DNA from: Acanthaster planci
Lineage: Eukaryota; Echinodermata; Asteroidea; Valvatida; Acanthasteridae
NCBI RefSeq assembly: GCF_001949145.1
Contig: NW_019091492.1
Coordinates: forward strand, 133,920 to 197,919
DNA length: 64,000 nt
Direction of reading: 5' to 3'
How positions within the stretch are numbered: the stretch's first letter is position 1; each line of letters starts with the position of its first letter. The position numbers and the translations under genes were made by a program. This document shows, in pieces, positions 36,286-49,493 of the stretch. The notes beneath the pieces were generated by a model. That model searched no databases. It saw only the letters and a list, made by a program, of their open reading frames with translations, and was not told where the DNA came from.

Positions 36286-36465
36286 CCCTCTCAATAAGGG
36301 GGCAGATTTCTAAAAGCGAAGTTCAGAGCATCCTTTGGTCTGCCCTCCAAATAAGGGGGCAGAATTCTAACAGTGAAGTTCAGAGGATCCTTTGATCCAC
36401 CCTACCTATTGGGGACGGAACAGAATTCTGACAGCGAAGTTTAGTGCATACTTTGATCTACCTCC
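36286..36465. repeat. Minisatellite, about 58 bp unit, three copies
   Basis: Copies start near 36286, 36343 and 36401. Each has CCCTC-AATAAGGGGGCAG or a variant, AATTCTAACAGTGAAGTTCA, and a TCCTTTGATC-like end. Confidence 0.75.
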
Positions 36466-36479
36466 TTGGCTGGGAAGCC

Positions 36480-36872
36480 TCATTTCTCCCTTGGACGCCC
36501 ACCTGCGGAATCCCAACCGGGGAAGGTAACCAAGTACTGAGTGCCATCAAAGTTTTTATCTTTGCATATTCCCATCATCCTATTAGTCTGGTCCCAGCCA
36601 ATTTGGCTCATCAGGCCGGTGTTTATCTCCGGTTTCCTTGGCATGAAACAACTGAGAATATTTAGATTCCCCCCTGGATGGGATGCCAGTCCATCGCAGG
36701 TTGCTTCCCCAGCTAATGCTGGTACCCATTTATACTCCCGGGTGGAGAGAGGAAAGCAGGGGTGAAGAGGCTTGCCAAGGGCCACAACATACTGCCAGGA
36801 GCTGGATTTGAACCTCCAATCCTATGATTGGAAGCCACAAACCCTAACCACTTGGCCACATGCCCGCCAACA
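36480..36872 (-). mobile_element. tRNA-derived SINE
   Basis: On the minus strand, 36868-36793 resembles a tRNA. It starts GGCGGGCATG and has an A-box-like TGGCCAAGTGG and a B-box GGTTCAAATCC. The body continues with TCCACCCGGGAGTATAAA, GGGTACCAGCATTAGC and GATGGACTGGCATCCCATCC, a sequence widespread in marine invertebrate SINE-like repeats. It is not a functional tRNA gene because the stems mispair. It is inserted in intron 3 in the same orientation as the transporter. Confidence 0.7.
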
Positions 36873-37975
36873 TGTACATGTAGTAGTTCAATAATACATG
36901 TAGTTGATTTTTGAATGTGTGGGAATCATGGAATATTAACAATTAAAACCACTTGTGACTTGGCAAAGAACTTCACTAAATTATAAGTACAGTGTACATG
37001 TACACGTACAGTACATAGCATTTTCAACATTCAGCAGAAGACTTGGTTCGAACCCATTTTCTGTACCATGACATTATATTTTTAAGAGAAAAGTATTCCT
37101 TCAGTTCATCTCAAAATTAAATGAAATAGTCGATCATGAAATTGTTAAGTTGTTATACGGTTCTGTTTGTATTCATTTTGACTATTTGGCCTTTGTGGTG
37201 AGGATATTTGGGTGTAACATACACATGGTGTCAATGTTATACCTGCAACAGTATCAACACCTTTTTTCTTCCAGATTCAAGTCCTTAATAGAGATTATAA
37301 ATCTTTTAGGCCTCTAGTAGATGGATGACTTTGGTCTTTAAATTAAATACAGCTCATCAGTTGCATTCTTTGAGATCATTGTGTTTGTGGGATAACTTTC
37401 TAAAATAAAAAAAGCACTTTTGTTCAAATCATAACCGAACAAGTACATTTGTTTTTTGTCTGTTTAAATCCAAAAAAGTTACTTCTTGTAAAGGAGTCCT
37501 CTAAAGGAATCACCGTGCAACATATACATGTATGTGCACAAAAATTGTTCAACTGACCACTATGTTACATCTGCACTTAATGTGACAGCCCTCAATATAT
37601 GGTGCACTGACTAATTGTGTGTACACTATCAACATTTAATCGTTTCTGCATTTAAAAGTATATTTTTCCTATCTGAAAACTACATGTATGATAGATGAAC
37701 TTTTTGAACACTTTTAAAATTTCACTATTATGTCACACTTTGTTCCCGAACCTGATGGAATGACGCACTTTATCAAAACTGTCTTGCATGCAAACCAGGT
37801 AGTTTGGGGAAAATGAAACCTGTTCATGCACAACACAGTCTCGCTTTACAATTTGACATGTACTCCTGTAATTAAATTACCCAAGGTACCCCTCAATTTT
37901 AGAGCAACATTCCAGCTACATGTACATGTGGGAGATGATTTGCAGGCCTTACATGTATCTGTAAACCTCATCTTG
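36873..37975. other. Intron 3 sequence, nothing recognised
   Basis: AT-rich DNA with ACATGTACA-type motifs at 36888 and 37005-37035. Confidence 0.35.
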
Positions 37976-38115
37976 GTTTTGGACTATCAGTCTTGGTCTG
38001 GGACAGCCTGGTCTTGGTCTCCAACTATCAGTCTTGCTCTTGAATTGGGACAGCAGGTCTCAGACTGTCAGTCTCAAGTCTTGGTATGGGACTTCCTGGT
38101 CCTGACTACAACACT
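37976..38115. repeat. TCTTGGTCT-rich hAT-like terminus
   Basis: Repeated CAGTCTTGGTCTGGGAC-type words are followed by GACTACAACACTG, which in reverse reads CAGTGTTGTAGTC, a hAT terminus. The partner end was not found. Confidence 0.45.
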
Positions 38116-38189
38116 GATAACTTAGGCACAAACAAGTACTTTCTATAATTAAAATACTCGTACATGTACATTGTATGTATGTTTAATAC

Positions 38190-38311
38190 CTCATGGTCCA
38201 TCCACCAATCAATACTGCAACACGTACACCAAGCTTTCGTTCAAGATATCCACCAATCCACATGCTCAGTCCCTGACCAACTAACATCAGGGCGAAGATC
38301 AAGCTAGCCTC
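38190..38311 (-). CDS. OFA-like MFS transporter, exon 3 (helix 2 and start of helix 3)
   Basis: A 122 bp exon, acceptor TTGCAG at 38312 and donor GTATTA from 38189, entering in phase 0 and leaving in phase 2. It encodes FALMLVGQGLSMWIGGYL and ERKLGVRVAVLIGGW. The G-G-x-L-x-x-x-x-G-x-R pattern is MFS motif A in the cytoplasmic loop between helices 2 and 3, the gating loop conserved across the superfamily. In many OFA relatives an acidic or basic residue follows the leucine. Here it is E-R-K. Confidence 0.9.
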
Positions 38312-39881
38312 CTGCAAGGAAAATAACACAAACATTAGTAGTTTAAACTAAAATTTTTTGTACTTACATGTACTTCAATTATATAGAGAAAATTCTCCTG
38401 GTGACAGACAGAGCATAATGTTCAAAACGTTGAGTACCCTCCAGTTCTTTTCAGAACCACACATACATGTACTTGGAAAGAGATATCCTTGCATGGTGCT
38501 ACCGCCAACCTCTATAACTTCCTTGCGACCTTCATCATGAAGCTCCTATGTACAAAACAGCGGATCACTTCAAGTTTTTCTTGTGCAGGTTCATTTTCTC
38601 AAATTTCCCCCCAAATTTAGATGTACATATACATGTACTGTATGTTCAGCTCTGATCCTATGAATATGAATTTCTTGCCCAGCAGAAGTTTTTGCATTAT
38701 CCGCTGCATTAAGAAATGACAAGACTGACAATAATAGCAATGTGTGCAATGGTGAAGGTGATGGTACAAGTTCAAGTTTGGTGTACATGTACATGTACAC
38801 TTGTACATATTTCACTTTGTCAAATTTGAAATTACACATGTAAACTTTGTGAGTAAACTTTTAAAAGGCTTTTTTGTACTTATTTTAAGAAGTACACTTT
38901 TGTGTGTTCTTCATTGAAAGTCATTTGGGTGTCCCATTTGCATTAAACCTAAATCAGACTAATAAAAAACTTTCAAAGCCAAGCATTGTTGGGGAATCTG
39001 TCTGCAGGTATGTTTAATGGGGCCAACAAAGGTGGCTCCAGTTCCTTTAGAGTTTTCCATTTGTCCATTTGTCCTTAACATTTTTTCTACTTTTCCTCAT
39101 ATTAAGCCTCAAGTTTAAGTCTGAAATAATGTGACGCAGTGTAAGAAGTTAAATAAATGCCACATACAGCTATGTACATGTAGGTCACAACATTTGAAAG
39201 TTTGAATACTATAATAAAGTGTACAGTCAATTACCCTGTGAGGTATGGCTCAACCAATGCACGGGTAATAGGATATGTCAAATAAATTTTCAGATTATCA
39301 TCTGAATCTATCAAATAGTTCCTTCAGTGAATTACAGGCATGCTACACTGCCTGATATTGCTAAAAAAATGTACATTATTGGCCCTCAATGTGTAACATA
39401 CCAGGCCATGCAAATTACCATACCTGTACAGGTATGTAAGAGCCAGATAACTGCACCCCCCCCAAAAAAAGGCTTAACTTGCCCCACTCTTCCATAAATA
39501 GGGAGGAGTGTCATTGATAATTACATTACCTTATAGTGTGAAACACAATCTTTTGGGAGCTGAAAGCGGTTTACAGTGATTCACCATGCATAACATAACA
39601 GGGTCATTCCATGAGGTTGGGGCACAATTTGTGACGGTGTCAATTGTTACATGGGTTCCGTAAAAATGAACAGCTATTTCCCTGCATGTGGATTCCAAAT
39701 TGACATTGTGATACATCTTGCAAGGCTGAATACAGAGGTGTTATTTTACAGAGTAAATGACCTACTCTACAGGTCATGAAAGATGGTAAAAGGTACCCAC
39801 GTACTGTAACAAGGACACCGTCACAAATTGTGCCCCAACCAAATGAAATGACCCAACATTCAGTTTACATGAACATTGTAC

Positions 39882-39949
39882 CTTGTAACGAAGACTTTGT
39901 GGCTGACTGAATTCACGGATGTAGGATGTGAAATAAGGTGACATATTTC
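39882..39949 (-). CDS. OFA-like MFS transporter, exon 2
   Basis: A 68 bp exon, acceptor TTACAG at 39951-39950 and donor GTACAA from 39881. It completes the glycine codon split after exon 1 and reads NMSPYFTSYIREFSQ, then a short polar stretch ending RYK. It encodes the end of helix 1 and the first extracellular loop. Y-x-x-S-Y-I-R is typical of the loop after helix 1 in OFA-like carriers. Confidence 0.85.
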
Positions 39950-42900
39950 CTGTAAGAAAACACATGTACCAAACACACATATGTAGTTTGTCATTTTACA
40001 TAACAGTGTGGTGATCATAACAGCAACTTGCAGTATGTGCTTATACTTGGAAACAATTATTGCACACTGACATTTAGAAGTTTGCACATGTACCTGTAAC
40101 TGCAGGTGAGATAAAGGCTAACAGGCATGGAGTGAGAGGAGGTGATTTATTCTATTATACCAGTGTAGCAAGTTGGTATGCACAGTGGTGTTTTCCAAGC
40201 ATCAACCCTTTTCTCTTCCACCTTATATTTTTGTAACTACATATAATGTACATGTACAGATAGAACTGGGTGATACACTCTGTTAAGAGAAAACTGTATT
40301 CATTTTTCCTGTACTGATAGCCAGTTAACATCAGATTTTCTTACCCAAACAAGCTGCTGGGGGTGGGGTTTCAGCCTTGCAATTTATCTATGATGCCCAT
40401 AAAATATGTAGGGAGGCACAGCTCTTGACTTCATGCATCAGTATTTTCATTCTTTTCCCCGTTTTTCAGTTACCCATGTAAAAATTGTGACGCATTTCCA
40501 TGCATCAGCCAGTTCACATAAAAAAGTCCATAGCGTGTCACCCCATGACCATGTGTGTTTTTGCCAATTGTTTCGATACAGAGAAGTTGCTACCCATAGT
40601 TGGGATTTCATAACCTTACATGTGCATCTCTTTTATAAGTGTGGTTTTGCTCCCCAGCAAATCGGCTAACCCAAAGGTCTTTAATCACCTTAGTTCTTTT
40701 GTACATGGGGTGTGGGCTACCGAATTCAATTCTAATTACTCAAGAAAGGCATTTCTGTTTTACTGTTGGCTGGGGGTAGGTCAACTTAGTAGCAGCGTCC
40801 GTGTGTAGTATCGTCTTCCATACTTGATCCAACCAAGCACAACGCGTTAATACGTCAACCGCGGAAATGAAAAAGGAATTCTTATATGAGTGTACATGTA
40901 CATGTCCTCCATGGAACAAATAAGGAAAAATTGTGTGTGTGTGTTTACACATTTACACACATTTAGCGTCAAGTTGTTGAAAAATGAGCCATCAGAATTA
41001 AAACGCTTATCCTTAAGGAACATATACATGAATGTATATGTATGGTGCACCGCCTCTCCCAAAAGATTCTAGTGGATGACTTTACATGTGCAATACTGCA
41101 TTGTTTTCCTGGGCATCCATTTTTCACCTTGCTTTCAATAATTCCTTGCCATCCACTACATTCATGGCCATGTACAGCATGATATCACCAGAGAATTTTC
41201 AGATTCCTTTTCACATCATATGTCTAGAATGGTATCAGCAGGGTGATAACAACCGAGTTTGTCTCTTGGCTGACTTAAAAAAGTTTGAAAGTGGACTTAA
41301 TTTCCTATTACACGTCTAACCATGGAAATGAAAGAGTATAAATAATGTAACTGTATATGCAGTGCTGTTATTTGTTGATTTTTGTCATTTTTTCATCTGG
41401 CAGACACACTTTGGATTCACTTTGTACATGTACATGCTTGGTTTTGTTGTTTGCTCTGATCCTGGCAAAGATACACACTGGTACCTCAGGTTGTGATTGT
41501 TTTTATTGGCCGAGAATCTTCATGTGATATGCCACAAACAGGCAGGTATTGGATCCCAAGAACATGGGTGATATTCACTGTTGTACATGGGTACATTACC
41601 TCCATCTTTTCCACGGCTGGAAGTGTCATTTCCACTGTGCTGTATTGGTGTGACCTTAGGTATAAGGTTGTACAGCTATACTGGTATGTGTACATGCTGG
41701 TCTGTATATGTGAGATGTGCGATACTTTTTCCGCTATTTTATTAACAATTGCTCATACTTGTTTGTACAAGTAACTGGGCCGATTTCACTGTAATTTCAA
41801 TATAATAACATCAGCATTTGATAGTTTTGAAGACAAAGTTTTTCTCATTCCCAAAAGGAGATCTTTGATTCCTTTTTGTTTGCAGGGCGGCATCATATTG
41901 AAGAAAAATACAGAACATTCTGTAAATACATGTGGGAATATGTGGTTCCTTATTCTGCACTATGGGAGAAACCCCCCATTTTCAACATGTTTTTCATCTT
42001 GTTCCCTTACATTCATAAACTTCGCCTTAGGTGCCACTTGCCCCCCTCAAGTGTACAAAACACCATGGACCCCTACACAATAGGCAACAATAATGTAAGT
42101 CTACAGTACACTCCTGCAGAATTCACCAAATCTTTATCTTTGAGCTTACACTTAACTCTCTCTTCTGGATAAATTTTCTTATTTCATGTACTTTTCAATT
42201 ATTTATCCCCTCGCACTGTTCCAAATTTATACCTGAAAAATATAGCCTTCATGCCTCCATTAATTTCAACATCCTATTCATTTTAAAACCATGCAAATTT
42301 TGTGTCATGTTCACTTTTTACAGGAAATTGACCCCAGTACTGATTCATCAGTCTAGCCTTGGTTTTATTTGTGAACTTCAAGTTTATGCCAAGACATTTC
42401 AAGGTTGGCTCCCTAATCAATGAGGTACTGATAATGGTCACACATTGTGTAAATTATCAACCGACAGTGCCCATGGAATCGTACTCCAGGATATTGTCAT
42501 CCCATAGTTAATCAAGGTTCCAAATTAAGAATTGTGGTAATACCAAGGATTTATTCTTTTTAATCATTTGATCAAGTCTGTCCTTAGTCCTTTTGGTGAT
42601 TTTAAGCTTCCCATTCATTCTAGTACCTGTACATGAATTGTGATTTGAAACTGGTCTGGAAGGTTTCAACAATGCTTTAACATTTAAATTTATTCACCAT
42701 TTTTTTTAAAGATTGAACAGTTGTCCATATTTACATGTATATTTTAACAGTAACTGTGTTTAATTAAATCCACACTTTTTTTCTGATACGTTAATATTGA
42801 TATCTCCATAGTGTTTCCATGTACATGTACAGCTATCCCAAAGCAGTAAGTTTCCATTTGCTCATGAACAACTATCCATTAATACCAATGTCCATCACTA

Positions 42901-45900
42901 TGGCCTTGGTCTGCTTGCTGGCTTTCAAGTTTTTCCATCAACATACAGTAGCCTTTCTGCTTAGCCAGCTTCATGTTTGTTTGATACCAGTATTTCATCA
43001 ATATACATTGTAACTTTGGTATTCCTAGCTGTTTAGGTTTAATGTCCATACATGTACGCATGCTTCCAAATAAATGTAGCAAGTAAAGATGCAGGAAGTG
43101 AGTTGTGTCTGTAAAATTTAATCTCCAAAATGGAAAATTGCTCATACATGTAGCTGTACCGTATGTGGTTTAATTGGCACGACTCTGGTATGCCATTCCC
43201 AACTGGATGTTACTTGCTTATTAATTAGCTTTATTCCTCTCATTTTTATTCCGTGTAAATTAATTCAACCTACTGTACAGTACATGTATTAGGAGTACAG
43301 AGAATATACCTGGTACATGTATTGGTACTAATTAGCAATATTGCAGTTAATCAACATGTTATTAGGCTCGGATGGTATTACATTGTTTTTTCCTTTGAAG
43401 TGAAGTATTCTTTGAAAAGGGATATCGCATCATCAAAAAGCAGCGTTGAGCATGTTGACAGGGCAACATTCACTGAGAATGCCAACAAATATGAGCCAGC
43501 ATGACGGTGGTTGTGGCAAAATCCCCTAAATTTAAGTATTTCCATGTATCAATCAATTTCTTTTTAACTAAATATCTACAGTATGTGAATTAGGACATAG
43601 AATATAAAAGCGAAGATTAAATTTGCTAAATTTTTGAGTCAAGAATGATGCAGTATTCTAACACATGAAACTATAAATTGGAAATGACAGAACAAACTTT
43701 GGTTATGACCATGACAAACCACACCCCTGTAAAACATTGTTTGGGACTTCCATTCAGACACCTATGTCAATCAGCAATGCCAAACCACAAACACCAATAC
43801 AGTGGCGATAATAAAACTATGAAGAGGTTTGGCTGATGGGTTAGCAGCTGCTTAAGTTTCACGTTACTTAAATTGAGCTGGACAATTGGTCTCGTCCCTC
43901 TGCTGTATGCGACAATTCAGTCATTGCACTGGATGATTCAACCCGCAAAGAATGGAATAAAATATAACAACATGGTTGTTTTTCTTTATTTCATAAAGGT
44001 TCTACAAATATTCCAAACACATTAGCAAGAATAATGCAGTACTGAAATTCCATAGTGAGTTTACCAGTGAGTATTTTGGTATTTATAGAATATCAGTGGT
44101 ATACTGTTCAGTACCGAAAAGAAAAGAAACCACTATTTGGTTATACTGAAATACCATCCAAGCATACATACCGGTAAACGAATTTTAATCTTTGCAGCTT
44201 GACATTTAAGAAATTAAGGCACAGTAAGGGTCACTTATTTTCATACAAGTATTTCTCAGAATTTCTTGCTTCAAGTACTTGTACATGTACATTACTCAAT
44301 TAATCCTATAAAATGTAATCTGAAAAAAATTTCACTCAACAGAAAATACTGAACAAAAGAAAAGACAAAACACAAATGCTTAACAATCCTGCATGCATGT
44401 ATATGCACCTGTGTCACAGGATTCCCTGACAAGAACCCCGGAATTTGTATTTCCGATTAGACTCTACATGTACGCAGACAAATGAACAAATGACGCACAA
44501 ATAATCTGTGAATCTCAGCACTTCATTTAATTTACAATATTATTCAAACCAATTTACAAAAACTGAACAACTGAAACATTAGAAACCATTAAAGAAATCC
44601 GGGCCAAATCAACAGTTTCTTGGCTCCACTGGAGAAGTGAGCTGCCTGTATTCAGATTTTAAAGTTCCTGTTTGTGGTCTGCGGAGTGGGATGTTTGGCA
44701 TCTCTGGCGTTCCCTTCTCGTGAGAGAGCTGGGTGATGATCATGCTGTTCTGGTCGACATTAGTTCAGCCTCATGAGGTCATCTCTTAGTGTGTAGCATC
44801 TGCCACACAAGATTTCAAACCCTCATTAAAACCCTGGTATAAATTGAATTTTAAATCATTACCAGCAACGCAGCTTTTGCAGCATAAACTGCACAGAATG
44901 TCGCGATTTTTACCATCATTTACAATTTCACACGTACGGCACTGCAGACCCTGTACAGATATATATGGGCAGTGGGGGACAAGCGTGCAAGCACGGTACA
45001 ACATGCTTCGTCAGTGTCCCTGCAAGGGCCTCGTTAGTGTACACCAGTGATAGCATATTGAAAGTGCTGCATTCAGTCAAAAAGATCTGATTTTTAGTCA
45101 ACAATAAAATGATACATATTAATTGTAACGTATAGCTTGCACGAGCCACAGGAAATTTTAGGTTGGACATTTTAGTATCAAAACCGTGGATAATTGATTT
45201 TTTTTTTTTTTAGTATTGGCAATGAGTACTGAGTACAAAATGCTGAGTTTGGGGATGAGTCCGAGTATGAAAGTACAATGTAGTTGCTTTTTTGAGTACA
45301 AGTATTTTTTGGGCCAAGTACTTATTGGAAGTTGAATTGCATTCCAGCATTGACCTTAGAAGGTGATTTACATGAAGCCTCCCCATCACGGTTTTTGGAA
45401 GAATGCTCTCTTAGTGAAACCACCCCAAGAAACTGTTAAGTTGGTATTTTATATTATAATAATATAATAGAAAAACAATATGGCAGAAAAGTCACCTGAA
45501 GATGAGAACAATTTAATTTCAGGTCTCCTTGTTTGTTTATGGCAGGTTCCTCAAAATAGGACCATTAGATAATGTTAAACTTTGGGGATGTACTTTTCCT
45601 GAAATGAACAGCAGTGAATTACATGTAATTCCCAGTGTCTGATGAAATGAGGGAAGTCATGATGACCGTGTCCATCTTTCAACTGAATTGGAGTTAATCA
45701 ATTACTGTCTCAAACGTCAGAATTTTTTACGGATGTGAACAACCTGTTGAAATCCTAGCCAATAAAGTTTACTAAGGAGTGATAATCACCGCGGTTATTT
45801 TACAGAGATTTATATGTGGTGAAAGGTGATAATATTTACACATAATAAAACCATAATCGCAATTAATTGGGTCCCAAAGTCTGCAGTAGCAAATATCAAT

Positions 45901-46618
45901 TGACTCTGTCAAAATATCGACTGCAAAAAAACAGCGAGTAAAACCAAAATCGATGTACATTGTACATGTACAACACACGCTTTAAAAAAGTGCAAAAAAG
46001 CACCCCCAACCCATCATCATTTTACAACTGGACTGATCACATTTTCTTCAAGTACGTTTCCGAAAACAGCAATCCAAAATACCGATCGTGGCAATTTTGT
46101 GGCTTCCGTCATTATCTCGCGGTGATATTAGAGAGACGTTTTGCTGCATTGTGGGCTGTTTCGCCTTTGACATCAACCAAGATAGTGCGCCCTCTTTTTC
46201 ATTCAATATTCATGAGCCCCTCCACAGAATGGCAATGCTCTGCAATTTTTCTCTTCGTACCAAGGTTTCTCGAAAGAAAATCGGTCCAACTGAATGACGT
46301 TCGAAAAAAAGTGATGTCCGAGACATTTTAGTTCCCACACACATTTATTTCCTCCCATGGCAGAAATAATAATAAGACAAGTCTAAAAGACATATATGCC
46401 AGAAGAGGTGGCAACACCTTAAAAGCAAAGCCTGTGGTAGGCATGCCCTTAAACAAAACATACATACATATTAATATAAGAAACAACAAATAATTGTAGC
46501 TCTAAGCAATTATAGAGTAAATGTTGAAGATGGACTATGAAAAGAAAAGGTTAAGTTAATTTTCAAGGCTACGAATATGATCAGAAGTAGTCATTGTGAC
46601 AATGAGAATTATATTGCT
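39950..46618. other. Intron 1, left part: no gene recognised
   Basis: Contains many ACATGTACA palindromes (for example 40243, 40892, 41424, 42817, 44279) and short open frames that match nothing known. The frame at 45960-46331 (plus, 123 codons) has no recognisable domain. No exon of the transporter is needed here by phase. Confidence 0.4.
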
Positions 46619-46930
46619 TTACATGAGAAAGATCTTAAGTTGCCGCTTAAAGATGGTATATGATCTTGAAAATCTTACTGAAGATGGTAGAGTATTCCAA
46701 AGTTTGGGACCAGAGTATTTAATGTTAAATTGATAGGCAGAAGTTCTGTGTTGCGGTATCTGAAAATGAAGCTTGGTTGACGAACGAGTGTTGTATTTAT
46801 GCAAGCCACAGTTAAATACAAACCTGTTTGGATCTGTTACGGGCATCAAATTATTTTTAAACTTATACATAAATAACGCTTGTTGATATTTGTTTAAGTT
46901 TGACATAAAATATGATTCATGATAAAAATA
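46619..46930 (-). pseudogene. Non-LTR retrotransposon 3' end (reverse transcriptase C-terminus)
   Basis: A 95-codon open frame ending in a stop at 46619. It reads NKYQQALFMYKFKNNLMP, YNTRSSTKLHFQIP, IKYSGPKLWNTLPSSVR and FKRQLKIFLM. The Y-N-T-R block, G-P-x-L/I-W-N-x-L-P and F-K-x-x-L-K are the standard C-terminal block of CR1/Jockey-class non-LTR polyproteins. Only this tail remains, as expected for 5'-truncated copies. Confidence 0.8.
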
Positions 46931-48100
46931 TAATAGGCAGAGTTGTTAATTTTAAAGTAATTTTCAGCAGGAATATCTCCCAAATAAATGGCAAAATGAA
47001 CATCAGGCATGGAATTTTCAAACATTACAAGTGACAAATTTGACATCTGGAAATGAACATATTGTACTCATTATACATTTTTGATGCAGCCAAACTCAAA
47101 GATTATGTTCAGTGGTTGAACAGTTTAAGACCTGGCAGATGTGTTGGTATAGTGAGAGTGATTGTAAACAGTAAGAGACTGAAGAGAGCCAAACTTTCCT
47201 CATCATTTTCCATCAATTTTGTGCTCTTTTTTCATGGATTGTTTTTAAAGTTATTTCTTTGGTGCTTTAAAATACATCAGTTGAAAAATATACTGAATTC
47301 TCCTGCTTGAGATAGGTTTTGAAATCAAGTCCTCTCGCGTAACTTTGACGTAAAACTTTAAATGAATTCAACTCCATATGATTTGCATTGGTAGCCAACC
47401 AAATGTCCTCTAAATGGTATGCCTAATTATCCCCAAATATTCATTTTTATAAATCTGCCAATTTGTATTTCATATGATTAAAGTCACTCTTTTAGAAGTT
47501 TTGAAAATGATATTGTGGAGTTGCATTTTGGTCAATTTTATGAAGAACATACCTTATGTTTATTTTCATTTCAGTTGATACATGAGAATGTGTACTTAAT
47601 GTTAGGCAGATTGGTCTTCCAACAGTCAACAGGTTCTTGATTCAGTTGGGCTGGCCAAAAGTAGTCCTTGTTAGCAAACGATACACAGATGTAGCCTTTA
47701 GAATCTTTCACTTTAGCTGATTACTCCTTATAAAGTGTAAACTACTAAACTGATTTTGTTCTAGTTTTATTTTTTTCAAGTCAGGACTACATGTCCCATA
47801 AAACAATTTTACAGCTTAGCACGTGCATATGAATTCACCCAGATGCAATGGTCATCATGCGCATGTATTTTAGATTTTTGGAAGTGATGGGCATGATATT
47901 TCTCTTTCAGATCGGGCAATTACTTCATTTTCTATAAATTAATATGGTAGTAAATATTTTCAAAAAGGCATTTTTCAGAGGTGATTTTTTAAAGAACTAA
48001 ATGAATACAAAATAATCGCAAACTATTACTGTGGTATAACAAATTGGTTTATTTTGGGGTTGTAGAGAGGGGACAAGAGAGATTAATACTTCCTGTAGCA
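46931..48100. other. Intron 1 sequence, nothing recognised
   Basis: AT-rich non-coding DNA. Confidence 0.35.
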
Positions 48101-49110
48101 TTGGTAGTGTGATTAATCTACTTGATCTAGTACTTTTCATAGTAAGCACTTTCTGTGTGTGTCTTCCTTCAGGATTGTGTTTGTTGTGCATACATGTACA
48201 TGTAGCTTTCTGTTTCTTTTTCTGTGCTTGTGTTGTTCTGTTTGATTTTTGCTCTAGCTTGGGCATCGGGTATGTACAGCAGTGGTTGTTCATGTGCAGA
48301 TTGGAGGAGACCCTGGTTTTTGGTTTTCTCCTTGTTAGGCTTTCTGAGTGGGTCACCTGTAGAAATAGTTCTTCAGATTTCTTCAGGTCAATTCTGTTTC
48401 CTTCAAGTAGAAGACAATTTTCCGTTCAGCCTCAAATAACCTTTGTCTGGTCATTTCTGGAATATTGTTCTTTGTCTTTTGATTATCCTTGTCTGTAAAG
48501 TTCGTGTACTACTGGACATGAACATGACTTTCTTCTAGGTCTGGGATGTCTTTGGCATGTTTGTTGTAGTGTTTGGGCTGTTTCTCTTTTTGGTCTTTCA
48601 TTCTATTCCTTTCTTCTTGTAGGAATTCTGACCCTCTTGGCTTCAATAGGTTGCTCGTTATTGGTAGGGTTGTTGGTGTTCTTCTGCTATGTAGCTGCTG
48701 TGCTTGACTGGAGCTGATTCCAGAAAGGGGCATCTTTCATGTCTGATAACTGGCTTAGCTGTGTCTTCAAGGGCAAGTAAAGTTATTAAATTCCTACCTT
48801 CTGGCAGAGTGTTTAAACTCCTGTGAGCTATGCTGTGGTCCATTATCACTTATGATTGTTTTGGATTCCTTACCTAGTGAAGTGACTTATCACGTTGGTG
48901 ATGATAGATTTGCTGCCGAGGTCTTACAGGCAGTCCACTTCCTAGAAGTGTAATAGGTTATCATCCCTTATTAGGTAACGCTGGCCCTCTAGTTTGAACA
49001 ATTCAGCTCCAAGTATTTCCCATGGGTGATTTGGAAGATCATATGGCATTCAAGTTTCTTTGTGGTTGCTTAACATGTATGTCCAGTAGGTTGCACAAAG
49101 ACCTACATAT
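48101..49110 (-). pseudogene. Gypsy-type integrase remnant
   Basis: Reading down the minus strand from about 49110: MPYDLPNHPWEILGAELF, KLEGQRYLIRDDN (start of the integrase core) and IISDNGPQHSSQEFK (second catalytic aspartate). The C-terminal part follows: QQLHSRRTPTTLPITSNL, LLKPRGSEFLQEERNRMK, YYNKHAKD-like YNKHAKDIPDLEE. Stops and frame changes break it. This is the 3' half of a Ty3/Gypsy polyprotein. Reverse transcriptase, protease and LTRs were not recognised. Confidence 0.7.
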
Positions 49111-49493
49111 GCACAGTAGCAACTTTTCCCCTAATATACATGTACTTGTAGGCATGTGACTTAGCAGCTCCAATCAGTATATTCTCTTTATAAATTGTTG
49201 ATCACTTCTTGAAAAATCTGAAAACTCTCCGATACCCTACTTTAGGTCAAGGCCCCAAAATCTGATTAACCCCAAGGCTGAGCCCACAAGTATGGTACAT
49301 TCATACAAGAGTATACAAGACCCAGGGATCCAGTCACACCAGGCAACAATTGTTTTGTTATACCAGGGTAATAGATTTTCAAATGCAAAAGAACTTACAT
49401 TTTACTGTGGAGCAATATATGCAATGCATTTCATTTCACTGAGATTGTCTTTAATAAAGTGTTCAGTTAAACAAATACAACTAAATTAACAAC
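49111..49493. other. Intron 1 sequence, nothing recognised
   Basis: Non-coding DNA between the Gypsy remnant and the hAT MITE. Confidence 0.35.

Noticed and set aside
36793-36868. A possible tRNA gene on the minus strand
   Set aside because: The cloverleaf is imperfect and it continues into a SINE body.
45960-46331. 123-codon plus-strand frame that might be a first exon
   Set aside because: No recognisable domain and no supporting splice partner.
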